64,000 nt of DNA from Pseudomonas sp. Irchel s3f7 (GCF_900187615.1 NZ_FYDO01000007.1:1-64000), one strand, 5' to 3'; counted from the stretch's first letter, positions 1 to 8,080 are shown. Numbers and translations are program-made. The notes: generated from the sequence alone by a model not told the origin.

Positions 1-120
1 AAAGGGACCGAGGCGCTGGTGATACTTGCCAGAAAACTGGCTCGGGTACTGTTTGCCTTGATGAAAAACCAAAGTGAATACAAGCCTATTTCTATGTTTG
101 GGGGTTCCCCCCAAACATAG
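1..120 (+). CDS. IS110-family transposase, C-terminal end (cut by window edge)
   Basis: The first 39 codons end at a TAG at 118-120 and read as the C-terminal tail of an IS110-type recombinase: the stretch ALVILARKLARVLFALMKN resembles the helix that closes this family. IS110 enzymes combine a RuvC-like DEDD domain with a C-terminal serine domain; both lie outside the window. Only three bases separate the stop codon from sequence identical to the inner part of the REP array, so the element has a very short right end. The last nine codons lie in a 13-bp inverted repeat. The family call rests on a short tail and is therefore moderate. Confidence 0.62.
   Translation, partial: KGTEALVILARKLARVLFALMKNQSEYKPISMFGGSPQT
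92..120. repeat. perfect 13-bp inverted repeat over the transposase stop codon
   Basis: Arms CTATGTTTGGGGG (92-104) and CCCCCAAACATAG (108-120) are exact reverse complements around a three-base loop, TTC. The right arm includes the TAG stop of the transposase. No T-run follows, so it is not a standard terminator. It may be an end structure of the insertion element or may stop read-through into the REP array. Confidence 0.8.
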
Positions 121-590
121 AATCTCCTACAGTTGTTTTGGGCGTTCACAAAATCTGAGTTCAACCAAAGATCCCTTGTAGGAGCGAGCTTGCTCGCGAT
201 TGCGGACTGTCATTCAACGTCAATGTTGACCGTGGCACCGCCATCGCGAGCAAGCTTGCTCCTACAGTTGTTTTTGGGCGTTCACAAAATCTGAGTTCAA
301 CCAAAGATCCCTTGTAGGAGCGAGCTTGCTCGCGATTGCGGACTGTCATTCAACGTCAATGTTGGCTGTGGCACCGCCATCGCGAGCGAGCTTGCTCCTA
401 CAGTTGTTTTGGGTGTTCACAAAACCTGAGTTCAACCAACGATCCCTTGTAGGAGCGAGCTTGCTCGCGATAGCGGACTGTCATTCAACGTCAATGTTGA
501 CCGTGGCGCCGCCATCGCGAGCAAGCTTGCTCCTACAGTTGTTTTTGGGCGTTCACAAAATCTGAGTTCAACCAAAGATCCCTTGCTCGC
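121..590. repeat. tandem array of REP doublets (about 136-bp unit)
   Basis: Three complete units begin at 177, 313 and 448. Each holds a forward REP (TGTAGGAGCGAGCTTGCTCG), a spacer with TTCAACGTCAATGTTG, an inverted REP ending CTCCTACAG, and a linker with TTCACAAAATCTGAGTTCAA. A half unit starts at 124, directly after the insertion element. The array ends near 581-595 in a broken REP (CCCTTGCTCGCGATGAGG). The units differ at only a few positions, which implies recent tandem duplication. Short open frames inside the array are by-products of the repeats. Nothing else was seen between 121 and 617. Confidence 0.92.
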
Positions 591-617
591 GATGAGGCTG
601 TTCCAGCCAGCAAAGGT

Positions 618-3017
618 TTACTGCGCAACCCGCGCCGGCAACAGCTTCAACGTGCTGCGTGTATTGGCCGTGACCTCTTCGTCGTTGAGATGCGCCTGGA
701 AATAAACGCCCTCGATGTACGCCTCGGATTGATCGTCAACGTGACGGTCGAGCAACACGCCGCTTTGGCCTACCGGGTTGATGGTCAGGCTGTGGGCCGG
801 GTCGGCGAAGTCGATCAGACGCCGGGTCGATGGACCATAGGTGACTGGCCACGGTGCCGGGCCGATCTTCGCTGAAAGATTGTTAGGCACTTCATGGCTG
901 CCTGGCGCGGCGAACGGGCCGACGTTGAAGATCCGGTCCAACGGCTTCTGTTGACCCAGCGGATGGCCATGGGTCAGCGTGTGCGCGTTGCCCCACTGCC
1001 ATTGCGTGAAGTCTGCGCCAAAGGTGGTCTTGAGGTGGGCGATGCTGGCTTGCCAGGCTGCCTTCACTGTGTCTGCGCGGGTTTCATGGTCGAGCGTGGT
1101 GCGGTTGTCCCACCACGGCGAGTCGGCCGTTGCGGCCAGGCGCGGTAGCGCGGCGTCGATCACCCGGGTCGAGAGCAATGTTTCGAAAAAGTCGGCGCCC
1201 AGTTCATCGTGCATCGTCGCGTCGGCGAGGTTGAACAGGAACTGGTTGAACACGGTGGCGCTGGTGGATTCGAGCGGGTAATCACCTTTCCATTGCGCCA
1301 GTTGTTCGACCAGTTTGAGTTCGGCGGGATCGCTCACCACTTCACGCAACACCGGCAGCAGTGGCGCCAGCAAACGCGGGCCGTAGGCGGTGGTGGTGCC
1401 CAGTTGCAGCGACTGGCTGGTCTCCAGATTCCACTTCACGGTTTTATCGCTGAGTTGGCGATTGAGCTCCTGGCCACGGTCGGCAAGGTTGTAGTAACCG
1501 GGAATCTCCATGCCCGTCGGCGACACGGGCTGGAAGTTGGCCGAGACGATGTAGCCCCGCGCCGGGTTTTCTTCCTGGGGGTTGGCGCTGAACGGGTAGA
1601 AACCGTCCTTGTCCGCCTCGGCCGTGCTGCCATCGAGAATGAACCACGGACGTACACCCGCCGGACGCTTGGGCAATTGCGCCGCCGCCCACCAGCCGAT
1701 ATCGCCTTTGGCATTGGCCCAGACCACGTTCAGGCCGGGTGCCTGGATTTTTGCCGCAGCACCACGGGCCTTGGCCAGGGTATCGGCGCGATTGAGCTGG
1801 TAGAAACCGTCGATGATCGGGTTCTGGCTTTCGAGAAAGGCCCACCACATGGCAATCGGCGTTTTGCCGACGCCACGGCCCAGGGCATCGTTGACGATCG
1901 GACCGTGGGGCGACTGACGCAACACCAGCGTCACCGGTGCTTGCCCTTTGACGGCGATCTGTTGCTCGCTGGACGTCATGTCCACCCATTTGCCGCGATA
2001 CCAGACCTGGTTGGGATTGTCCGGGTTGACCTTCTCGGCGATCAGGTCGAGGTCATCGTTCTGGAACATGGTGATGCTCCAGCCGAAGTCGCGGTTCAAG
2101 CCCAATGACGCGAACGGCATCAAGGCCTGATAGTGACCGTAGAGTTCGAAGCCCGGTGCAGTGAGGTGAGCTTCGTACCACACCGAGGGCGCTGAAAAGC
2201 GGATATGCGGATCGCCCGCCAGCAGCGGCTTGCCACTTTGGGTTCGACTGCCGGCGACAACCCACGCGTTGCTGCCTTCGAACTGCGGCAGGCCATTGTC
2301 GGCCAGGGCCTGCTCACTCAGGCGGGCGAGGGCGTTGAGGTCTTTCCAGTCGATGCCGCTCAGCGCCGGTGCAGCTCCGTTGAGCACGCCTTTGGGCTGC
2401 CAGTCGAGGTCGAAGGCGTTGAGGTATTGAGGCCCCAGCTGATCGCGGACGAACGTCAGCACGGGCTCGGTGCGAAACGCAGCGGCAAAGCTGTAGGCCA
2501 TGTAGCCGGCGATGCTGATGGTGTCCTGGGCGGTGAACGGGCGCTTGGAAATGCCCAGCACATCGAACTCGACCGGTTTTGCGTGGCTGTCCTGATACTG
2601 ATTGATGCCATCCAGGTACGCTTGCAGGGCGATGAACGATGGCGATTGTTTGTCCAGGTTTGCCAGGTAGGTTTCGGCGCGTTCACGAATGCGCAGGCTG
2701 CGCATCAGTTTGTCGGTGTCGAGCAGCTTCGGCCCGAGCACTTCGGCCAATTCGCCGCGGGCGAGACGGCGCAGGACCTCCATCTGGAACAGTCGGTCCT
2801 GGGCATGCACATAGCCGAGGGCGCGGTACAGGTCGGTTTCGTTGTCGGCGCGGATGTGCGGGACGCCGCGCTCGTCGTAGCGCACGGTGACCGACCCTTG
2901 CAGGTGTTGCAGTTCGACCATGCCCTGGCGTGACGGCTGCTTGCTGTAGAGGTACCCACTGGCGCCTGCGGCCAGCACAACGATCAGCAGAGCGAGAGCG
3001 GTCAGGCTACGTTTCAT
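618..3017 (-). CDS. penicillin acylase family protein (HacB/QuiP-like N-acyl hydrolase)
   Basis: Ntn-hydrolase of the penicillin amidase S45 family, 799 residues. An N-terminal hydrophobic segment (about residues 5-22) directs export. The alpha chain carries the HAQDRLFQME motif near residue 71. The autoprocessing site is QFEGSNAWVV, with Ser249 as the new N-terminal nucleophile of the beta chain; AGDPHI follows. Length and position match PAO1 PA0305 (HacB), an acyl-homoserine lactone acylase, which suggests a periplasmic enzyme cutting the amide bond of acylated compounds. No AHL synthase or receptor is visible nearby, so the natural substrate is open; aculeacin- or cephalosporin-type specificity cannot be excluded. 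Confidence 0.88.
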   Translation of the reverse strand: MKRSLTALALLIVVLAAGASGYLYSKQPSRQGMVELQHLQGSVTVRYDERGVPHIRADNETDLYRALGYVHAQDRLFQMEVLRRLARGELAEVLGPKLLDTDKLMRSLRIRERAETYLANLDKQSPSFIALQAYLDGINQYQDSHAKPVEFDVLGISKRPFTAQDTISIAGYMAYSFAAAFRTEPVLTFVRDQLGPQYLNAFDLDWQPKGVLNGAAPALSGIDWKDLNALARLSEQALADNGLPQFEGSNAWVVAGSRTQSGKPLLAGDPHIRFSAPSVWYEAHLTAPGFELYGHYQALMPFASLGLNRDFGWSITMFQNDDLDLIAEKVNPDNPNQVWYRGKWVDMTSSEQQIAVKGQAPVTLVLRQSPHGPIVNDALGRGVGKTPIAMWWAFLESQNPIIDGFYQLNRADTLAKARGAAAKIQAPGLNVVWANAKGDIGWWAAAQLPKRPAGVRPWFILDGSTAEADKDGFYPFSANPQEENPARGYIVSANFQPVSPTGMEIPGYYNLADRGQELNRQLSDKTVKWNLETSQSLQLGTTTAYGPRLLAPLLPVLREVVSDPAELKLVEQLAQWKGDYPLESTSATVFNQFLFNLADATMHDELGADFFETLLSTRVIDAALPRLAATADSPWWDNRTTLDHETRADTVKAAWQASIAHLKTTFGADFTQWQWGNAHTLTHGHPLGQQKPLDRIFNVGPFAAPGSHEVPNNLSAKIGPAPWPVTYGPSTRRLIDFADPAHSLTINPVGQSGVLLDRHVDDQSEAYIEGVYFQAHLNDEEVTANTRSTLKLLPARVAQ

Positions 3018-3105
3018 GGCAACTCCTTGTTGTTATTGTTTTCCGTTGAGTCACTGTTTAACACGTGCCGCCAATTTGGCGCATCGCCCTTAGGAGGGAT
3101 TCGTA

Positions 3106-3702
3106 TTACCGCGTTTTTCCCTCTTCCGGAGGATCGAGCGGCCACGGGCAGTAACAGCCGACTGCCAGTGTGTGCGTGGCACTCACCGAACGGCCTTCGT
3201 CCAGAGCCTGCAGGATTGGTTCGATAAAGCTGTTGCTGGAATTGCAGGTCAGGCCCTCGCTGTATGGGCCGAAGTACGCCAGTTTTCCGGAACGATCCCA
3301 GATCGCCACGGCCGGGCTGGCGGGTATCTGCTCGGAACCGGGTAGCACCTCGATGGACTTCAGGTTACTCAAAGTGCTCGGCAACTGGCCGTGGCTACCG
3401 GGTTTTTGCACTCCATAGAATTCCACACCGTGTGGCTCGTAACGCTCGACCAATTCCGTCAGATGTTGTTGATTGCCGACGTTGCACGGGCAGGCCGGGT
3501 CCCAGAAATGCACCAGTCGGATGGCGCCGGGTCCGGCAATGGCCTCGGGAAGACGCAGCGGGTCACCGGAAAACATTGCGGTGTGGGAGCTGAACGCACG
3601 CAGGTAACGCCCCTGAAACCAGTCGTAACCCGCCCACAACACACCGGCACACACCACGGCGAGCAGACTGGCAAACAGGGGGACACGAAAAGGCGAGTGC
3701 AT
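3106..3702 (-). CDS. DUF6436-type thioredoxin-like protein
   Basis: A 198-residue protein with one N-terminal membrane segment (about residues 9-25) and a periplasmic domain that looks like a thioredoxin fold. LVHFWDPACPCNVGN at about 64-77 resembles the beta-strand and active-site loop of thioredoxins, but with CPC in place of CxxC. A further CYC lies near the C terminus (about 183-185). The spacing suggests a redox or metal-binding role in the envelope. It lies upstream of the acylase gene on the same strand with about 90 bp between, so shared transcription is possible. The function of the family is unknown to me. Confidence 0.72.
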   Translation of the reverse strand: MHSPFRVPLFASLLAVVCAGVLWAGYDWFQGRYLRAFSSHTAMFSGDPLRLPEAIAGPGAIRLVHFWDPACPCNVGNQQHLTELVERYEPHGVEFYGVQKPGSHGQLPSTLSNLKSIEVLPGSEQIPASPAVAIWDRSGKLAYFGPYSEGLTCNSSNSFIEPILQALDEGRSVSATHTLAVGCYCPWPLDPPEEGKTR

Positions 3703-3798
3703 CGGTTCAATCCTCGAAGGTCGGCTAGCTTGCCATGCTTGCCGCGACAGATGAATATCGCAGACCTATAAAGTCCGTTTCATGCTTTGGAATCGCTC

Positions 3799-4746
3799 AT
3801 GCCTGTCACTTTCGATCCTGATCTTCTACGTGCGAGTCTGCGGCCACTGGCGGATGGACTGCCGTTGTCGACGCAGGCGCAGGCCTATCAGCAGTTCTAT
3901 GGGCTGGATTTCGCGCAGCGTCGGCTGCGCAGCGGTCTTGGGCGCTTCGAGATCGATGGGTATCAGCTGGTGAGTCAGTTCTGGTGGCCCGAAGGGGCGA
4001 AGGCGACGCTGTTTGTCTTCCATGGTTTTTACGACCACACCGGACTGTACCGGCACGTGATCGAGTGGGCGCTGGATCAGGGGTTCGCCGTGATTGCCTG
4101 CGATTTGCCAGGGCATGGATTGTCCAGTGGCGAGCGTGCGAGCATCAAGGACTTCGCCGAATACCAGGACACCTTGCAGGGGCTGTTTACCGAAGCGCAG
4201 TCCCTTGATTTGCCGCAACCGTGGCACCTGTGCGGGCAGAGTACCGGCGGCGCCATCGTGATCGATCATGTGCTCAATGCCGGCGCGAACAGCCCGGCCC
4301 AGGGGCAGGTGATTCTGTTGTCACCGCTGGTGCGGCCGCGGGCGTGGGGTTGGTCGCAACTGAGCTATTACCTGCTCAAACCGTTCGTCAAAGCCATCGC
4401 CCGACGCTTCAGCGAAAACTCCAATGACCCGGATTTTCTGCCATTCCTGCAAGCCGATCCTTTGCAGCCGTTGCGTCTGCCAACTGCGTGGGTCGGGGCG
4501 TTGTCACGCTGGATCAAGCGCATCGAGGCCGCGCCGGTCAGCAGCCGACGGCCACTGATTGTGCAAGGGCAGGCGGACATGACGGTCGATTGGGAACACA
4601 ACCTCGAAGTGTTGCGCGGCAAGTTTGATCGACCGCAAGTGTTGATGCTGCCTGAGGCGCGGCATCATCTGGCGAATGAGACGCTGGTGATGCGAACGGA
4701 GTATTTCGGGTTTTTGACCAGGCGGATAAAAGGCCGGAACTCCTAG
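3799..4746 (+). CDS. alpha/beta hydrolase (serine aminopeptidase S33 / monoacylglycerol lipase type)
   Basis: The start is taken at ATG 3799 because GGAA at 3789-3792 lies six bases upstream; an in-frame TTG at 3787 is less likely. This gives 315 residues. The fold signature is clear: oxyanion-region HGFYDHTG near residue 75, CDLPGHGLSSG near 101, and the nucleophile elbow GQSTGG with Ser148. A late Asp (QADMTVDWE) and His (EARHHLANE) complete a likely triad. There is no signal peptide, so it should act in the cytoplasm on esters such as lysolipids or monoacylglycerols. The substrate cannot be read from sequence. It is transcribed away from the thioredoxin-like gene. Confidence 0.85.
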   Translation: MPVTFDPDLLRASLRPLADGLPLSTQAQAYQQFYGLDFAQRRLRSGLGRFEIDGYQLVSQFWWPEGAKATLFVFHGFYDHTGLYRHVIEWALDQGFAVIACDLPGHGLSSGERASIKDFAEYQDTLQGLFTEAQSLDLPQPWHLCGQSTGGAIVIDHVLNAGANSPAQGQVILLSPLVRPRAWGWSQLSYYLLKPFVKAIARRFSENSNDPDFLPFLQADPLQPLRLPTAWVGALSRWIKRIEAAPVSSRRPLIVQGQADMTVDWEHNLEVLRGKFDRPQVLMLPEARHHLANETLVMRTEYFGFLTRRIKGRNS

Positions 4747-4760
4747 TGACAGTCAGGGCC

Positions 4761-4855
4761 CCATCGCGGGCAAGCCCGCTCCCACAGTGATTGGAGCAAG
4801 CCCACAATTTTGTGATCAGCACCGACCTTGTGGGAGCGGGCTTGACCGCGAAGGC
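4761..4855. repeat. REP doublet (GCGGGC/GCCCGC variant)
   Basis: Inverted pair CATCGCGGGCAAGCCCGCTC (from 4762) and TGTGGGAGCGGGCTTGACCG (4829-4848), lying between two convergent genes. This is the GTGGGAGCGGGCTTGC sequence version of the Pseudomonas REP. Confidence 0.85.
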
Positions 4856-4875
4856 GATCGATCTGGCGCTAAAAA

Positions 4876-5628
4876 TTACTGGTTCAGGTTCGAAGGGCTT
4901 TGCCCCACCGCCAACCCCGCCCGAATCGCCGCCAGCGCCGCCTGATAATAAGCCTGGCCTTCAGCCGATTCGGCAAAAGTCGCAAACTCTTCCAGTTCGT
5001 TGTCCGACAGGTCGCGGTAGACATAGAGCAGCGTGTTGTTCAGGTCGCTGCCGATCTGGTCCATCAAACGCTGGCGCTGCCCGTTCAACATGCCTTGGGC
5101 TTGTCCGGCACCGAGCAGGCCGGGGATCATCGAACTCAGGCTGTCAGCGGCGACACCGGCAATCGCCAGACTGACTTCCGCGCCAGCCTCACGCGCCGGC
5201 AGGGCCTGGGCCAGGTGGCCGATGATCAGCATGCGGCTGTCGCTGGCCTGCATCTTCGGCAAACCCTTGGCATTTTTCGCCAGTTGGTCGCGACGGGTCG
5301 CCAGCAGTTCGGCGGCGATGATCTTTTTGCCCAGCGGTGACTGGAAAAACGTCAGCGCAGGTTTCGGATCGGTGAGGTTTTTGCGCAATTGCGCTTCGGC
5401 ACGCTGGTCCACGGCCTTAGGCGCAAACCGCTGATTGCTGTTATTGACCAGCGCCTGAAACACCGCTGGTGGCAGGCTGCCCTGATAACGCTGTTGGGCC
5501 GCCGTCAGGGCGTCGTTAAAGTGCGCGCGTTGTTCCGGCCAGCCGGCGACCTTGTACAGCTGGTCGTGGCCGTCTGCCCAGGCGGGCAAAACGCAGAACA
5601 TCAGCAGTGATAAAAGCAAACGGCGCAT
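4876..5628 (-). CDS. DUF2059 domain-containing secreted protein
   Basis: The start is taken at ATG 5628, where AGGAGT lies just upstream and a signal peptide begins (MRRLLLSLLMFCVLPAWADG, cleaved after about residue 18). A longer upstream reading lacks a ribosome site. The mature protein of about 230 residues is helical and contains two copies of the short motif that marks DUF2059: FFQSPLGKKI in the middle and FAESAEGQAYY near the C terminus. The family is periplasmic and uncharacterised. The gene converges with the hydrolase across a REP doublet and diverges from the 2OG oxygenase gene. Confidence 0.82.
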   Translation of the reverse strand: MRRLLLSLLMFCVLPAWADGHDQLYKVAGWPEQRAHFNDALTAAQQRYQGSLPPAVFQALVNNSNQRFAPKAVDQRAEAQLRKNLTDPKPALTFFQSPLGKKIIAAELLATRRDQLAKNAKGLPKMQASDSRMLIIGHLAQALPAREAGAEVSLAIAGVAADSLSSMIPGLLGAGQAQGMLNGQRQRLMDQIGSDLNNTLLYVYRDLSDNELEEFATFAESAEGQAYYQAALAAIRAGLAVGQSPSNLNQ

Positions 5629-5736
5629 AGGGACTCCTGTCAGCAGGCGACTATTCTCCGTGTGGCACCCTGACTTGTCGAGAATTCGTATCAACCCGCT
5701 GCGCGGCTCTGTCGGATTTCCAGGCGCAGGCATACT

Positions 5737-6369
5737 ATGCGCGCCATGCAAATATCCTCTGATCACCCGCTGCTGTTACGAATCGTCGATGACCTGGCCG
5801 AGCGCGGCTGGTCGCAGCAGAATATTTTCCTGCCTCTGGATCTGACCCGAGCGCTGGCGGCCGAGTGCCGTAAACGTGCTGCCGAGGGTGAGCTGGCTCC
5901 GGCCGCCGTCGGCCGTGGACCGACCTCGGAGATACGCGAAGGCATCCGTGGCGATCATATTCAGTGGATCGATCCCGGTCAGGCCGAGGCGTGCGACAGC
6001 TACCTGGGCCTGATGGACAGCCTGCGCGAGGCGATCAATCGCGGGCTGTTCCTGGGGTTGGAGGATTTCGAAAGCCATTTCGCGATGTACCCGCCCGGGG
6101 CGTTCTACCTCAAGCACCTCGACCGCTTTCGCGATGACGACCGGCGCATGGTCTCGGCGGTGGTCTACCTCAATGACGGCTGGCTGCCTGAACACGGCGG
6201 TCAGTTGCGCATGTACCTGGACAATGAGCGCGCCTACGACGTGCAACCTACCGGCGGTTGCCTGGTGGTGTTTCTCTCTGGCGAAGTGCCCCACGAAGTC
6301 TTGCCGGCAACCCGCGAACGCCTGTCATTGACCGGCTGGTTCCGGCGTCGCGGCAACGAGCCGTTCTGA
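5737..6369 (+). CDS. 2OG-Fe(II) oxygenase (prolyl 4-hydroxylase-like fold)
   Basis: A 210-residue non-heme iron dioxygenase. The iron triad is visible as HLD at residues 127-129 and His186 in VPHEVLP; Arg195 is placed to bind the 2-oxoglutarate carboxylate. The YPPGAFYLKHLD and VVYLND segments are typical of the P4Hc subfamily, which hydroxylates proteins or small molecules while turning 2-oxoglutarate into succinate. ATG 5737 has GCAGG at 5726-5730 with good spacing; ATG 5746 is possible. A DUF523 gene starts one base after its stop, so the two are likely co-translated. It is not the PhnY* phosphonate hydroxylase type. Confidence 0.85.
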   Translation: MRAMQISSDHPLLLRIVDDLAERGWSQQNIFLPLDLTRALAAECRKRAAEGELAPAAVGRGPTSEIREGIRGDHIQWIDPGQAEACDSYLGLMDSLREAINRGLFLGLEDFESHFAMYPPGAFYLKHLDRFRDDDRRMVSAVVYLNDGWLPEHGGQLRMYLDNERAYDVQPTGGCLVVFLSGEVPHEVLPATRERLSLTGWFRRRGNEPF

Positions 6370-6370
6370 A

Positions 6371-6850
6371 ATGCAAAAGATTCTGGTCAGCCGCTGCCTG
6401 TTGGGCCACCGAGTGCGTTATGACGGCGGGGCCAGTGGGCCGTTCGATCAGCTTCAGCAGTGGCTCGATGAAGGCCGTGTAGTGCCGCTGTGCCCGGAGG
6501 TGGCGGGCGGCTTGCCAACCCCACGGGCTGCTGCAGAAATTCCCGGCGGGCAGGGCGCTCACGTGCTTGATGGTCAGGCAACAGTGATCACCACCGAGGG
6601 CGAAGACGTCAGTGCGCAGTTTCTGTCGGGGGCGTATCAGGCGTTGGAACTGGTGCAAAAGCACGGCATCCGCGTTGCCGTGCTCAAGGCCAACAGCCCA
6701 TCGTGCGGCAACCTGCTGACCTACGACGGTACCTTCAGCGGTGTGAAGGTCAGTGGCGAGGGGGTGACGGCGGCGTTGCTCAAGCGCCATGGCGTTCAAG
6801 TCTTCAGCGAGCTCGAGCTGGCCGAAGCGGCGGCCGCACTATTGATCTAA
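6371..6850 (+). CDS. DUF523 domain-containing protein (YbbK-like)
   Basis: A 159-residue cytoplasmic protein of the DUF523 family. Hallmarks are the start KILVSRCLLGHRVRYDGG, then VVPLCPEVAGGLPTPR and a late KANSPSCG. The conserved cysteines at Cys8, in LCPEVAGG and in SPSCG could bind a metal or act catalytically; the family resembles part of YbgA-DUF523 fusions. No reaction is established. It starts one base after the stop of the 2OG oxygenase gene, which argues for one operon and perhaps a shared pathway. Confidence 0.87.
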   Translation: MQKILVSRCLLGHRVRYDGGASGPFDQLQQWLDEGRVVPLCPEVAGGLPTPRAAAEIPGGQGAHVLDGQATVITTEGEDVSAQFLSGAYQALELVQKHGIRVAVLKANSPSCGNLLTYDGTFSGVKVSGEGVTAALLKRHGVQVFSELELAEAAAALLI

Positions 6851-6868
6851 AGCGGATCACTAAATCCT

Positions 6869-6894
6869 GTAGGAGCCGGCTTGCTGGCTCCTAC
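6869..6894. repeat. compact REP-derived hairpin
   Basis: GTAGGAGCC (6869-6877) pairs exactly with GGCTCCTAC (6886-6894) around GGCTTGCT. It lies just after the DUF523 stop and before the convergent binding-protein gene. It looks like two REP arms fused with the spacer lost and could serve as a two-way transcription barrier. Confidence 0.75.
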
Positions 6895-6911
6895 AAATGA
6901 TCGCGCCAGTC

Positions 6912-7484
6912 TCAGGGTTTGGGCGTCGCCACAAACCACTTCTTCTCCAGCGCCGCCATTCGGCCGTCGTCCTTGATGCGTTGCAACGCATTTTCCAGGC
7001 TGGCATGGAACGCCGGGTTACCTTTCTGAAACGGAATCACCAGGCTTACAGCCGGGTTGGCTTTGGGCTTCTCTTCCGTCAGCGACTGCACCAGGAGCAT
7101 TGAGCGCGGTTCTTCCTTCTGCGCGAGCATCTGCGTGTTGGTTTGAATGTATGGCTCGCTGAAGTCGAAACGATCCTTGAGTTCCGGGGTCATTGCTATG
7201 TGATTGATGGCGACGTCGTACTTGCCGCTTTCGACGCCGGTCAACAGATCGCTGCCGTCGGTGATGACAAAGTCGGCGCGCACATCCAGTTCATTGGCCA
7301 GCATTTGACCCAACTCGACTTCGAAGCCGCTGAGTTTTTCGTCCTCCTTGAAATTGAAAGGAGGTGTATTAGCCTCAACAGCAATGCGCAGTTCGCCTCG
7401 GTCGTTGATGTCGTCAATCAGTTCGGCATGAGCCAATGGACTCAGAAGGGGTATCAGGCAGATCAGGCCAGGCAGAAAGCGCAT
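6912..7484 (-). CDS. short periplasmic amino-acid-type solute-binding protein (SBP_bac_3), orphan
   Basis: ATG 7484 is chosen because AAGGAG sits five bases before it; a GTG at 7490 overlaps that site. The protein has 190 residues with a signal peptide ending near LAHA. Lobe 1 is normal for the FliY/HisJ family (RIAVEANTPPFNFKE, GFEVELGQMLANEL, YDVAINHIAMTPELKDRFDFSEPY). After QMLAQKEEP the sequence jumps almost at once to VIPFQKGNPAF and the closing ALEKKWF. About 60 residues of lobe 2, including the usual LKGKKVGVQ-GT part, are absent against a usual length of about 250-265. No permease or ATPase gene is adjacent. It may be a binding or sensor module rather than a transporter part. Confidence 0.8.
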   Translation of the reverse strand: MRFLPGLICLIPLLSPLAHAELIDDINDRGELRIAVEANTPPFNFKEDEKLSGFEVELGQMLANELDVRADFVITDGSDLLTGVESGKYDVAINHIAMTPELKDRFDFSEPYIQTNTQMLAQKEEPRSMLLVQSLTEEKPKANPAVSLVIPFQKGNPAFHASLENALQRIKDDGRMAALEKKWFVATPKP

Positions 7485-7618
7485 GGTCACTCCTTGAATT
7501 CATTATCGCGACCCTCTGATTCAGGCTCGCTTTGCTATGGTTGTCGAGTGCCTTCGACAACAAATGGCCATGAAGTTGTCATGGTCACGCGGATTTTACG
7601 GAAAAACTGGAGAAGAAA

Positions 7619-8047
7619 ATGAAAAGCTTTATGTCACGTGCAGCGTTGGCTGGTCTGCTGATGGGTGTTTCGGCGCTGGCCGCTGCGGCGACACCGGCTC
7701 CCAAAGGGGCTGAGGTGTCCATCGTTTCTCCCGAAGACGGTGCCACGGTGCCTCAGACATTTACCGTCAAATTCGCGGTCGAGAACATCGCGCTGGCGCC
7801 AGCGGGCGATGTCACCAAGAACACCGGTCATCACCATCTGCTGATCGATGTCAAAGACTTGCCGGCCGAAGGTCAGCCGATTCCGCAGGGCAATCCGCAC
7901 ATCATGCACTTCGGCAAGGCGCAGACCCAGGCCGATATCAAACTGGCCCCGGGCAAGCACACCTTGCAGCTGGAGCTGGGTGACAGCGGCCACATGCCGT
8001 TTGATCCGCCGATCGTCTCCGAGAAAATCACGGTCAACGTGGAATAA
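7619..8047 (+). CDS. DUF4399 domain-containing periplasmic protein
   Basis: A 142-residue protein with a signal peptide (about residues 1-24, ending AAAATPAP) and one DUF4399 domain, probably a beta-sandwich: VSIVSPEDGATVPQTFTVKF at the start and GHMPFDPPIVSEKITVNV at the end. Histidines cluster at 71-73 (TGHHHLLID), at HIMHFGK and at GHMPF, suggesting a metal site, though I know of no demonstrated function. GGAGAAG precedes the ATG. It diverges from the binding-protein gene and ends before a REP doublet and a strong terminator shared with serA. Confidence 0.85.
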   Translation: MKSFMSRAALAGLLMGVSALAAAATPAPKGAEVSIVSPEDGATVPQTFTVKFAVENIALAPAGDVTKNTGHHHLLIDVKDLPAEGQPIPQGNPHIMHFGKAQTQADIKLAPGKHTLQLELGDSGHMPFDPPIVSEKITVNVE

Positions 8048-8080
8048 AATAGCGAGCCTTGAGGGGCTAACGCTATTCAC

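Noticed and set aside
161..565. Two short frames in the REP array at the left edge
   Set aside because: They are translations of repeats (ASLLAIADCHSTS repeated) and follow the unit period exactly.
5737..6369. The 2OG oxygenase as the missing PhnY* for the PhnZ-like enzyme
   Set aside because: It is of the prolyl-hydroxylase-like fold, not the phytanoyl-CoA-type PhnY*, and lies 27 kb away in an operon with DUF523.
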